Part shown: positions 40,801 through 53,549 of the stretch, one piece after another | Position numbering within the stretch: position 1 is the stretch's first letter | Layout of the letters: the number at the start of each line of letters is the position of its first letter | Assembly: GCA_949987565.1 (NCBI GenBank) | Contig: OX465110.1 | Location: 15,044,290-15,108,289, forward strand | Direction: 5' to 3' | Origin: Luidia sarsii | Taxonomy: Eukaryota > Echinodermata > Asteroidea > Paxillosida > Luidiidae | DNA length: 64,000 nt | The notes under the pieces: model-generated | What the model was told of the DNA's origin: nothing | What the model saw: only the letters and a program-made list of their open reading frames with translations | The model's database searches: none | Translations under genes and position numbers: made by a program

Positions 40801-41748
40801 AACTTGTGTTGTATGGGCAGTAGCAAATTACAGTCGGAGGAGAGAATCTGGAAAGAAAAACAGACTTTGCAAGTTAATATCTCCTTTAATATTATTATGA
40901 TGGAGCTAAAACTTGGCCTACAGTGAGGCCTTGGAAAAGGCAATCGACCAGGATCATGAAATCTCAAATCGGACATTTAATGATGAAAATATAGTCATGC
41001 AAAGAGAACTTACTTCCATCAGCGATGCAACTTGTGTTGTATGGGCAGTAGCACATTACAGTCGGTGGAGAGAATCTGGAAAGAAAAACAGACTTTGCGA
41101 GTTAATATCTCCTTCAATATCACTATGATGAAGCTGAAACTTGGCAAATTAAAAGGCCTTGGAAAAGGCAATCGACCTGGATCATGAAATCTCAAATCGG
41201 ACATTTGATGATGAAATTATAATCATGCAAAGAGAACTTACTTCCATCAGCGAGGCAACTTGTGTTGTATGGGCAGTAGCAAATTACAGTCGGCGGAGAG
41301 AATCTGGAAAGAAAAACAGACTTTGCAAGTTAATATCTCCTTCAATATTGTTATGATGGAGCTAAAACTTGGCCTCCAGTGAGGCCTTGGAAAGGGCAAT
41401 CGACCAGTATCAATAAATCTCAAATCGGACATTTGATTATGAAATTATAATCAGGCAAAGAGAACTTACTTCCATCAGCGAGGCAACTTGTGTTGTATGG
41501 GCAGTAGCACACTACAGTCGGCGGAGAGAATCTGAAACGAAAAACAGACTTTGCGAGTTAATATATCCTTCAATATTGTTATGATGGAGCTAAAACTTGG
41601 CCTCCAGTGAGGCCTTGGAAAAGGCAATCGACTAGGATCAAGAAATCTCAAATCGGACATTTGATGATGAAATTATAGTCATGCAAAGAGAACTTACTTC
41701 CATCAGCGAGGCAACTTGTGTTGTATGGGCAGTAGCACATTACAGTCG
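37141..41748 (+). repeat. Second ten-unit period (2280 bp), one mismatch seen
   Basis: Comparing each line with the line 2280 bases on, the two copies match from 37,141 to about 39,468. I found one substitution: C at 38,205 versus G at 40,485. Private markers include CAATATTAAATTGATG (38153/40433), GGAGGAAAGAATC, GGCCTACAG, GACCTGGATC (38894/41174), GAATCTGAAACG (39248/41528) and CGACTAGGATC (39350/41630). The period is the same length as at 23.8-28.8 kb, but the subtypes and private markers are different, so the two events are independent. Confidence 0.87.
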
Positions 41749-44350
41749 GCGGAGAGAATCTGGAACGAAAAACAGACTTTGCGAGTTAATATCTCCTTCA
41801 ATATCACTATGATGAAGCTGAAACTTGGCAAATTAAAAGGCCTTGGAAAGGGCAATCGACCAGTATCAATAAATCTCAAATCGGACATTTGATGATAAAA
41901 TTATAATCATGCAAAGAGAACTTACTTCCATCAGCGAGGCAACTTGTGTTGTATGGGCAGTAGCACACTACAGTCGGCGGAGAAAATCTGGAAAGAAAAA
42001 CAGACTTTGCAAGTTAATATCTCCTTTAATATTATTATGATGGAGCTAAAATTTGGCCTCCAGTGAGGCCTTGAAAAGGGCAATCGACCAGTATCAATAA
42101 ATCTCAAATCGGACATTTGATTATGAAATTATAATCAGGCAAAGAGAACTTACTTCCATCAGCGAGGCAACTTGTGTTGTATGGGCAGTAGCACATTACA
42201 GTCGGAGGAGAGAATCTGGAAAGAAAAACAGACTTTGCAAGTTAATATCTCCTTTAATATTATTATGATGGAGCTAAAACTTGGCCTCCAGTGAGGCCTT
42301 GGAAAAGGCAATCGACCAGGATCATGAAATCTCAAATCGGACATTTAATGATGAAAATATAGTCATGCAAAGAGAACTTACTTCCATCAGCGATGCAACT
42401 TGTGTTGTATGGGCAGTAGCAAATTACAGTCGGAGGAGAGAATCTGGAAAGAAAAACAGACTTTGCAAGTTAATATCTCCTTTAATATTATTATGATGGA
42501 GCTAAAACTTGGCCTCCAGTGAGGCCTTGGAAATTGCAATCGACCAGTATCAAGAAATCTCAAATCGGACACTTGATTATGAAATTATAATCAGGCAAAG
42601 AGAACTTACTTCCATCAGCGAGGCAAGTTGTGTTGTATGGGCAGTAGCACATTACAGTCGGCGGAGAGAATCTGGAACGAAAAACAGACTTTGCGAGTTC
42701 ATATCTCCTTCAATATCACAATGATGAAGCTGAAACTTGGCAAGTTAAAAGGCCTTCGAAAAGGCAATCGACCAGTATCAAGAAATCTCAAATCGGACAT
42801 TTGATGATAAAATTATAATCATGCAAAGAGAACTCACTTCCATCAGCGAGGCAACTTGTGATGTATGGGCAGTAGCACATTACAGTCGGCATAGAGAATC
42901 TGGAAAGAAAAACAGACTTTGCGAGTTAATATATCCTTCAATATTGTCATGATGGAGCTAAAACTTGGCCTCCAGTGAGGCCTTGGAAAAGGCAATCGAC
43001 CAGGATCAAGAAATCTCAAATCGGACACTTGATTATGAAATTATAGTCATGCAAAGAGAACTTACTTCCATCAGCGAGGCAACTTGTGTTGTATGGGCAG
43101 TAGCACATTACAGTCGGCGGAGAGAATCTGGAACGAAAAACAGACTTTGCGAGTTAATATCTCCTTCAATATCACTATTATGAATCTGAAACTTGGCAAT
43201 GTAAAAGGCCTTGGAAAGGGCAATCGACCAGTATCAAGAAATCTCAAATCGGACATTTGATTATGAAATTATAATCAGGCAAAGAGAACTTACTTCCATC
43301 AGCGAGGCAACTTGTGTTGTATGGGCAGTAGCACATTACAGTCGGAGGAGAGAATCTGGAAAGAAAAACAGACTTTGCAAGTTAATATCTCCTTTAATAT
43401 TATTATGATGGAGCTAAGACTTGGCCTCCAGTGAGGCCTTGGAAAAGGCAATCGACCAGGATCATGAAATCTCAAATCGGACATTTAATGATGAAAATAT
43501 AGTCATGCAAAGAGAACTTACTTCCATCAGCGAGGCAACTTGTGTTGTATGGGCAGTAGCACATTACAGTCGGTGGAGAGAATCTGGAAAGAAAAACAGA
43601 CTTTGCGAGTTAATATCTCCTTCAATATTGTTATGATGGAGCTAAAACTTGGCCTCCAGTGAGGCCTTGGAAAAGGCAATCGACCAGTATCAATAAATCT
43701 CAAATCGGACATTTGATTATGAAATTATAATCAGGCAAAGAGAACTTACTTCCATCAGCGAGGCAACTTGTGTTGTATGGGCAGTAGCACAATACAGTCG
43801 GCGGAGAGAATCTGGAACGAAAAACAGACTTTGCGAGTTAATATCTCCTTCAATATTAAATTGATGAAGCTGAAACTTGGCAAGTTAAAAGGCCTTGGAA
43901 AAGGCAATCGACCAGTATCAAGAAATCTCAAATCGGACATTTGATCATGAAATTATAATCAGGCAAAGAGAACTTACTTCCATCAGCGAGGCAACTTGTG
44001 TTGTATGGGCAGTAGCACATTACAGTCGGAGGAAAGAATCTGAAAAGAAAAACAGACTTTGCAAGTTAATATCTCCTTTAATATTATTATGATGGAGCTA
44101 AAACTTGGCCTCCAGTGAGGCCTTGGAAAAGGCAATCGACCAGGATCATGAAATCTCAAATCGGACATTTAATGATGAAAATATAGTCATGCAAAGAGAA
44201 CTTACTTCCATCAGCGATGCAACTTGTGTTGTATGGGCAGTAGCAAATTACAGTCGGCGGAGAGAATCTGGAAAGAAAAACAGACTTTGCAAGTTAATAT
44301 CTCCTTTAATATTATTATGATGGAGCTAAAACTTGGCCTCCAGTGAGGCC
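39660..44350 (+). repeat. Fifteen-unit duplication (3420 bp period)
   Basis: About 39.66-40.93 kb recurs at 43.08-44.35 kb. Shared markers are CACTATTATGAATCTG, GAGCTAAGACTTGG, CAATATTAAATTGATG (40433/43853), GGAGGAAAGAATC and AGCGATGCAAC with AAATTACAG. The right copy has GATCATGAAATTAT (43944) and TCTGAAAAG (44041). It then switches at about 44.25-44.36 kb to CGGCGG and GGAAATTGC. Confidence 0.74.
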
Positions 44351-45150
44351 TTGGAAATTGCAATCGACCAGTATCAAGAAATCTCAAATCGGACACTTGA
44401 TTATGAAATTATAGTCATGCAAAGAGAACTTACTTCCATCAGCGAGGCAACTTGTGTTGTATGGGCAGTAGCACATTACAGTCGGCGGAGAGAATCTGGA
44501 AAAAAAAACAGACTTTGCGAGTTAATATCTCCTTCAATATTGTTATGATGGAGCTAAAACTTGGCCTCCAGTGAGGCCTTGGAAAGGGCAATCGACCAGT
44601 ATCAATAAATCTCAAAGCGGACATTTGATTATGAAATTATAATCAGGCAAAGAGAACTTACTTCCATCAGCGAGGCAAGTTGTGTTGTATAGGCAGTAGC
44701 ACATTACAGTCGGCGGAGAGAATCTGGAACGAAAAACAGACTTTGCGAGTTCATATCTCCTTCAATATCACAATGATGAAGCTGAAACTTGGCAAGTTAA
44801 AAGGCCTTCGAAAAGGCAATCGACCAGTATCAAGAAATCTCAAATCGGACATTTGATGATAAAATTATAATCATGCAAAGAGAACTCACTTCCATCAGCG
44901 AGGCAACTTGTGATGTATGGGCAGTAGCACATTACAGTCGGCATAGAGAATCTGGAAAGAAAAACAGACTTTGCGAGTTAATATATCCTTCAATATTGTC
45001 ATGATGGAGCTAAAACTTGGCCTCCAGTGAGGCCTTGGAAAAGGCAATCGACCAGGATCAAGAAATCTCAAATCGGACACTTGATTATGAAATTATAGTC
45101 ATGCAAAGAGAACTTACTTCCATCAGCGAGGCAACTTGTGTTGTATGGGC
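42610..45150 (+). repeat. Nine-unit duplication (2052 bp period)
   Basis: About 42.61-43.10 kb recurs at 44.66-45.15 kb. Shared private markers are GGCAAGTTGTGTTG, GAGTTCATATC, CCTTCGAAAAGG, AGAACTCACTTCC, TTGTGATGTATGG, CGGCATAGAG and TTGTCATGATGG. The right copy has GTATAGGCAG at 44688 where the left has GTATGGGCAG. Confidence 0.78.
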
Positions 45151-47199
45151 AGTAGCAAATTACAGTCGAAGGAGAGAATCTGGAAAGAAAAACAGACTTT
45201 GCAAGTTAATATCTCCTTCAATATTGTTATGATGGAGCTAAAACTTGGCTTCCAGTGAGGCCTTGGAAAGGGCAATCGACCAGTATCAATAAATCTCAAA
45301 TCGGACATTTAATGATGAAAATATAGTCATGCAAAGAGAACTTACTTCCATCAGCGATGCAACTTGTGTTGTATGGGCAGTAGCACATTACAGTCGGTGA
45401 AGACAATCTGGAAAGAAAAACAGACTTTGCGAGTTAATATCTCCTTTAATATTATTTTGATGGAGCTAAAACTTGGCCTCCAGTGAGGCATTGGAAAAGG
45501 CAATCGACCAGTATCAAGAAATCTCAAATCGGACATTTAATGATGAAAATATAGTCATGCAAAGAGAACTTACTTCCATCAGCGAGGCAAGTTGTGTTGT
45601 ATGGGCAGTAGCACATTACAGTCGGTGGAGAGAATCTGGAAAGAAAAACAGACTTTGCGAGTTAATATCTCCTTCAATATCACAATGATGAAGCTGAAAC
45701 TTGTCAAGTTAAAAGGCCTTGGAAAGGGCAATCGACTAGGATCAAGAAATCTCAAATCGGACATTTGATGATGAAATTATAGTCATGCAAAGAGAACTTA
45801 CTTTCATCAGCGAGGCAACTTGTGTTGTATGGGCAGTAGCACATTACAGTCGGCGGAGAGAATCTGGAACGAAAAACAGACTTTGCGAGTTAATATATCC
45901 TTCAATATTGTTATGATGGAGCTAAAACCTGGCCTCCAGTGAGGCCTTGGAAAAGGCAATCGACCAGGATCAATAAATCTCAAATCGGACATTTGATTAT
46001 GAAATTATAATCAGGCAAAGAGAACTTACTTCCATCAGCGAGGCAACTTGTGTTGTATGGGCAGTAGCATATTACAGTCGGCGGAGAGAATCTGGAAAGA
46101 AAAACAGACTTTGCGAGTTAATATCTCCTTCAATATCACAATGATGAAGCTGAAACTTGGCAAGTTAAAAGGACTTGGAAAAGGCAATCGACCAGTATCA
46201 AGAAATCTCAAATCGGACATTTGATGATAAAATTATAATCATGCAAAGAGAACTTACTTCCATCAGCGAGGCAACTTGTGTTGTATGGGCAGTAGCACAT
46301 TACAGTCGGCGGAGAGAATCTGGAAAGAAAAACAGACTTTGCGAGTTAATATCTCCTTCAATATTGTTATGATGGAGCTAAAACTTGGCCTCCAGTGAGG
46401 CCTTGGAAAGGGCAATCGACCAGTATCAAGAAATCTCAAATCAGACACTCGATTATGAAATTATAGTCATGCAAAGAGAACTTACTTCCATCAGCGAGGC
46501 AACTTGTGTTGTATGGGCAGTAGCACACTACAGTCGGCAGAGAGAATCTGGAACGAAAAACAGACTTTGCGAGTTAATATCTCCTTCAATATTGTTATGA
46601 TGTAGCTAAAACTTGGCCTCCAGTGAGGCCTTGGAAAGGGCAATCGACCAGTATCAATAAATCTCAAATCGGACATTTGATTATGAAATTATAATCAGGC
46701 AAAGATAACTTACTTCCATCAGCGAGGCAACTTGTGTTGTATGGGCAGTAGCACATTACAGTCGGAGGAGAGAATCTGGAAAGAAAAACAGACTTTGCAA
46801 GTTAATATCTCCTTTAATATTATTATGATGGAGCTAAAACTTGGCCTCCAGTGAGGCCTTGGAAAAGGCAATCGACCAGGATCATGAAATCTCAAATCGG
46901 ACATTTAATGATGAAAATATAGTCATGCAAAGAGAACTTACTTCCATCAGCGATGCAACTTGTGTTGTATGGGCAGTAGCAAATTACAGTCGGAGGAGAG
47001 AATCTGGAAAGAAAAACAGACTTTGCAAGTTAATATCTCCTTTAATATTATTATGATGGAGCTAAAACTTGGCCTCCAGTGAGGCCTTGGAAATTGCTAT
47101 CGACCAGTATCAAGAAATCTCAAATCGGACACTTGATTATGAAATTATAGTCATGCAAAGAGAACTTACTTCCATCAGCGAGGCAACTTGTGTTGTATG

Positions 47200-50100
47200 G
47201 GCAGTAGCAAATTACAGTCGAAGGAGAGAATTTGGAAAGAAAAACAGACTTTGCAAGTTAATATCTCCTTTAATATTGTTATGATGGAGCTAAAACTTTA
47301 CCTCCAGTGAGGCCTTGGAAAGGGCAATCGACCAGTATCAATAAATCTCAAATCGGACATTTGATTATGAAATTATAATCAGGCAAAGAGAACTTACTTC
47401 CATCAGCGAGGCAACTTGTGTTGTATGGGCAGTAGCACATTACAGTCGGCGGAGAGAATCTGGAACGAAAAACAGACTTTGCGATTTAATATCTCCTTCA
47501 ATATCACAATGATGAAGCTGAAACTTGGCAAGTTAAAAGGCCTTGGAAAAGGCAATCGACCAGTATCAAGAAATCTCAAATCGGACATTTGATGATAAAA
47601 TTATAATCATGCAAAGAGAACTTACTTCCATCAGCGAGGCAACTTGTGTTGTATGGGCAGTAGCACATTACAGTCGGCGGAGAGAATCTGGAGAGAAAAA
47701 CAGACTTTGCGAGTTAATATCTCCTTCAATATTGTTATGATGGAGCTGAAACTTGGCAAATTAAAAGGCCTTGGAAAAGGCAATCGACCAGTATCAAGAA
47801 ATCTCAAATCGGACATTTGATGATGAAATTATAGTCATGCAAAGAGAACTTACTTCCATCAGCGAGGCAACTTGTGTTGTATGGGCAGTAGCACATTACA
47901 GTCGGCGGAGAGAATCTGGAACGAAAAACAGACTTTGCGAGTTAATATCTCCTTCAATATCACTATGATGGAGCTAAAACTTGGCCTCCAGTGAGGCCTT
48001 GGAAAGGGCAATCGACCAGTGTCAATAAATCTCAAATCGGACATTTGATGATAAAATTATAATCAGGCAAAGAGAACTTACTTCCATCAGCGAGGCAACT
48101 TGTGTTGTATGGGCAGTAGCACACTACAGTCGGCGGAGAGAATCTGGAACGAAAAACAGACTTTGCGAGTTAATATCTCCTTCAATATCACAATGATGAA
48201 GCTGAAACTTGGCAAGTTAAAAGGCCTTGGAAAAGGCAATCGACCAGTATCAAGAAATCTCAAATCGGACATTTGATGATAAAATTATAATCATGCAAAG
48301 AGAACTTACTTCCATCAGCGAGGCAACTTGTGTTGTATGGGCAGTAGCACGTTACAGTCGGCGGAGAGAATCTGGAGAGAAAAACAGACTTTGCGAGTTA
48401 ATATCTCCTTCAATATTGTTATGATGGAGCTGAAACTTGGCAAATTAAAAGGCCTTGGAAAGGGCAATCGACCAGTATCAAGAAATCTCAAATCGGACAC
48501 TTGATTATGAAATTATAGTCATGCAAAGAGAACTTACTTCCATCAGCGAGGCAACTTGTGTTGTTTGGGCAGTAGCACATTACAGACGGCGGAGAGAATC
48601 TGGAAAGAAAAACAGACTTTGCGAGTTAATATCTCCTTCAATATTGTTATGATGGAGCTAAAACTTGGCCTCCAGTGAGGCCTTGGAAAAGGCAATCGAC
48701 CAGGATCAAGAAATCTCAAATCGGACATTTGATGATGAAATTATAGTCATGCAAAGAGAACTTACTTCCATCAGCGAGGCAACTTGTGTTGTATGGGCAG
48801 TAGCACATTACAGTCGGCGGAGAGAATCTGGAAAGAAAAACAGACTTTGCGAGTTTATATCTCCTTCAATATTGTTATGATGGAGCTAAAACTTGGCCTA
48901 CAGTGAGGCCTTGGAAAGGGCAATCGACCAGTATCAAGAAATCTCAAATCGGACATTCGATAATGAAATTATAGTCATGCAAAGAGAACTTACTTCCATC
49001 AGCGAGGCAACTTGTGTTGTATGGGCAGTAGCACACTACAGTCGGCAGAGAGAATCTGGAACGAAAAACAGACTTTGCGAGTTAATATCTCCTTCAATAT
49101 TGTTATGATGGAGCTAAAACTTGGCCTACAGTGAGGCCTTGGAAAGGGCAATCGACCAGTATCAAGAAATCTCAAATCGGACACTCGATTATGAAATTAT
49201 AGTCATGCAAAGAGAACTTACTTCCATCAGCGAGGCAACTTGTGTTGTATGGGCAGTAGCACACTACAGTCGGCAGAGAGAATCTGGAACGAAAAACAGA
49301 CTTTGCGAGTTAATATCTCCTTCAATATTGTTATGATGGAGCTAAAACTTGGCCCCCAGTGAGGCCTTGGAAAGGGCAATCGACCAGTATCAATAAATCT
49401 CAAATCGGACATTTGATTATGAAATTATAATCAGGCAAAGAGAACTTACTTCCATCAGCGAGGCAACTTGTGTTGTATTGGCAGTAGCACACTACAGTCG
49501 GCGGAGAGAATCTGGAACGAAAACAGACTTTGCGAGTTAATATCTCCCTCAATATTGTTATGATGGAGCTAAAACTTGGCCTCCAGTGAGGCCTTGGAAA
49601 AGGCAATCGACTAGGATCAAGAAATCTCAAATCGGACATTTGATGATGAAATTATAGTCATGCAAAGAGAACTTACTTCCATCAGCGAGGCAACTTGTGT
49701 TGTATGGGCAGTAGCACATTACAGTCGGCGGAGAGAATCTGGAACGAAAAACAGACTTTGCGAGTTAATATCTCCTTCAATATCACTATGATGAAGCTGA
49801 AACTTGGCAATGTAAAAGGCCTTGGAAAGGGCAATCGACCAGTATCAAGAAATCTCAAATCGGACATTTGATGATGAAATTATAATCATGCAAAGAGAAC
49901 TTACTTCAATCAGCGAGGCAACTTGTGTTGTATGGGCAGTAGCAAATTACAGTCGAAGGAGAGAATTTGGAAAGAAAAACAGACTTTGCAAGTTAATATC
50001 TCCTTTAATATTGTTATGATGGAGCTAAAACTTTACCTCCAGTGAGGCCTTGGAAAGGGCAATCGACCAGTATCAATAAATCTCAAATCGGACATTTGAT

Positions 50101-53100
50101 TATGAAATTATAATCAGGCAAAGAGAACTTACTTCCATCAGCGAGGCAACTTGTGTTGTATGGGCAGTAGCACATTACAGTCGGCGGAGAGAATCTGGAA
50201 CGAAAAACAGACTTTGCGATTTAATATCTCCTTCAATATCACAATGATGAAGCTGAAACTTGGCAAGTTAAAAGGCCTTGGAAAAGGCAATCGACCAGTA
50301 TCAAGAAATCTCAAATCGGACATTTGATGATAAAATTATAATCATGCAAAGAGAACTTACTTCCATCAGCGAGGCAACTTGTGTTGTATGGGCAGTAGCA
50401 CATTACAGTCGGCGGAGAGAATCTGGAGAGAAAAACAGACTTTGCGAGTTAATATCTCCTTCAATATTGTTATGATGGAGCTGAAACTTGGCAAATTAAA
50501 AGGCCTTGGAAAGGGCAATCGACCAGGATCAAGAAATCTCAAATCGGACATTTGATGATGAAATTATAGTCATGCAAAGAGAACTTACTTCCATCAGCGA
50601 GGCAACTTGTGTTGTATGGGCAGTAGCACATTACAGTCGGCGGAGAGAATCTGGAACGAAAAACAGACTTTGCGAGTTAATATCTCCTTCAATATCACTA
50701 TGATGGAGCTAAAACTTGGCCTCCAGTGAGGCCTTGGAAAGGGCAATCGACCAGTGTCAATAAATCTCAAATCGGACATTTGATGATAAAATTATAATCA
50801 GGCAAAGAGAACTTACTTCCATCAGCGAGGCAACTTGTGTTGTATGGGCAGTAGCACACTACAGTCGGCGGAGAGAATCTGGAACGAAAAACAGACTTTG
50901 CGAGTTAATATCTCCTTCAATATCACAATGATGAAGCTGAAACTTGGCAAGTTAAAAGGCCTTGGAAAAGGCAATCGACCAGTATCAAGAAATCTCAAAT
51001 CGGACATTTGATGATAAAATTATAATCATGCAAAGAGAACTTACTTCCATCAGCGAGGCAACTTGTGTTGTATGGGCAGTAGCACGTTACAGTCGGCGGA
51101 GAGAATCTGGAGAGAAAAACAGACTTTGCGAGTTAATATCTCCTTCAATATTGTTATGATGGAGCTGAAACTTGGCAAATTAAAAGGCCTTGGAAAGGGC
51201 AATCGACCAGTATCAAGAAATCTCAAATCGGACACTTGATTATGAAATTATAGTCATGCAAAGAGAACTTACTTCCATCAGCGAGGCAACTTGTGTTGTT
51301 TGGGCAGTAGCACATTACAGACGGCGGAGAGAATCTGGAAAGAAAAACAGACTTTGCGAGTTAATATCTCCTTCAATATTGTTATGATGGAGCTAAAACT
51401 TGGCCTCCAGTGAGGCCTTGGAAAAGGCAATCGACCAGAATCAAGAAATCTCAAATCGGACATTTGATGATGAAATTATAGTCATGCAAAGAGAACTTAC
51501 TTCCATCAGCGAGGCAACTTGTGTTGTATGGGCAGTAGCACATTACAGTCGGCGGAGAGAATCTGGAAAGAAAAACAGACTTTGCGAGTTTATATCTCCT
51601 TCAATATTGTTATGATGGAGCTAAAACTTGGCCTACAGTGAGGCCTTGGAAAGGGCAATCGACCAGTATCAAGAAATCTCAAATCGGACATTCGATAATG
51701 AAATTATAGTCATGCAAAGAGAACTTACTTCCATCAGCGAGGCAACTTGTGTTGTATAGGCAGTAGCACACTACAGTCGGCAGAGAGAATCTGGAACGAA
51801 AAACAGACTTTGCGAGTTAATATCTCCTTCAATATTGTTATGATGGAGCTAAAACTTGGCCTCCAGTGAGGCCTTGGAAAGGGCAATCGACCAGTATCAA
51901 GAAATCTCAAATCGGACACTCGATTATGAAATTATAGTCATGCAAAGAGAACTTACTTCCATCAGCGAGGCAACTTGTGTTGTATGGGCAGTAGCAAATT
52001 ACAGTCGAAGGAGAGAATCTGGAAAGAAAAACAGACTTTGCAAGTTAATATCTCCTTCAATATTGTTATGATGGAGCTAAAACTTGGCCCCCAGTGAGGC
52101 CTTGGAAAGGGCAATCGACCAGTATCAATAAATCTCAAATCGGACATTTGATTATGAAATTATAATCAGGCAAAGAGAACTTACTTCCATCAGCGAGGCA
52201 ACTTGTGTTGTATTGGCAGTAGCACACTACAGTCGGCGGAGAGAATCTGGAACGAAAACAGACTTTGCGAGTTAATATCTCCCTCAATATTGTTATGATG
52301 GAGCTAAAACTTGGCCTCCAGTGAGGCCTTGGAAAAGGCAATCGACTAGGATCAAGAAATCTCAAATCGGACATTTGATGATGAAATTATAGTCATGCAA
52401 AGAGAACTTACTTCCATCAGCGAGGCAACTTGTGTTGTATGGGCAGTAGCACATTACAGTCGGCGGAGAGAATCTGGAACGAAAAACAGACTTTGCGAGT
52501 TAATATCTCCTTCAATATCACTATGATGAAGCTGAAACTTGGCAATGTAAAAGGCCTTGGAAAGGGCAATCGACCAGTATCAAGAAATCTCAAATCGGAC
52601 ATTTGATGATGAAATTATAATCATGCAAAGAGAACTTACTTCAATCAGCGAGGCAACTTGTGTTGTATGGGCAGTAGCAAATTACAGTCGAAGGAGAGAA
52701 TTTGGAAAGAAAAACAGACTTTGCAAGTTAATATCTCCTTTAATATTGTTATGATGGAGCTAAAACTTTACCTCCAGTGAGGCCTTGGAAAGGGCAATCG
52801 ACCAGTATCAATAATTCTCAAATCGGACATTTGCTTATGAAATTATAATCAGGCAAAGAGAACTTACTTCCATCAGCGAGGCAACTTGTGTTGTATGGGC
52901 AGTAGCACATTACAGTCGGCGGAGAGAATCTGGAACGAAAAACAGACTTTGCGATTTAATATCTCCTTCAATATCACAATGATGAAGCTGAAACTTGGCA
53001 AGTAAAAAGGCCTTGGAAAAGGCAATCGACCAGTATCAAGAAATCTCAAATCGGACATTTGATGATAAAATTATAATCATGCAAAGAGAACTTACTTCCA

Positions 53101-53490
53101 TCAGCGAGGCAACTTGTGTTGTATGGGCAGTAGCACATTACAGTCGGCGGAGAGAATCTGGAGAGAAAAACAGACTTTGCGAGTTAATATCTCCTTCAAT
53201 ATTGTTATGATGGAGCTGAAACTTGGCAAACTAAAAGGCCTTGGAAAGGGCAATCGACCAGGATCAAGAAATCTCAAATCGGACATTTGATGATGAAATT
53301 ATAGTCATGCAAAGAGAACTTACTTCCATCAGCGAGGCAACTTGTGTTGTATGGGCAGTAGCACATTACAGTCGGCGGAGAGAATCTGGAACGAAAAACA
53401 GACTTTGCGAGTTAATATCTCCTTCAATATCACTATGATGGAGCTAAAACTTGGCCTCCAGTGAGGCCTTGGAAAAGGCAATCGACCAGT
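47200..53490 (+). repeat. Twelve-unit block present about 2.3 times (2735 bp period)
   Basis: Copies span about 47.20-49.93, 49.94-52.67 and 52.68-53.49 kb. Shared markers are GAGAATTTGG, AAAACTTTACCTCC (47291/50026/52761), GCGATTTAATATC (47482/50217/52952), TCTGGAGAGAAAAAC, CAGTGTCAATAA, ACAGACGGCGG, GAGTTTATATC, GTATTGGCAG and the one-base-short AACGAAAACAG (49517/52252), which makes the period 2735. The third copy carries extra private changes (CAATAATTC, TTTGCTTATG, GGCAAGTAAAAAGG, GGCAAACTAAAAGG). Confidence 0.85.
51997..52042 (+). repeat. Block of clustered differences between twelve-unit copies
   Basis: Against the matching stretch in the first copy (49262-49307), this segment has seven substitutions in 46 bases, while the flanks are nearly identical. 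The replaced haplotype (AAATTACAGTCGAAGG, GGAAAG, TGCAAG) is the same as the one in the unit at 45.17-45.22 kb and elsewhere. A short conversion tract or double exchange explains this better than seven independent mutations. Confidence 0.75.
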
Positions 53491-53549
53491 ATCAAGAAAT
53501 CTGAAATCGGACATTTGATGATAAAATTATAATCATGCAAAGAGAACTT

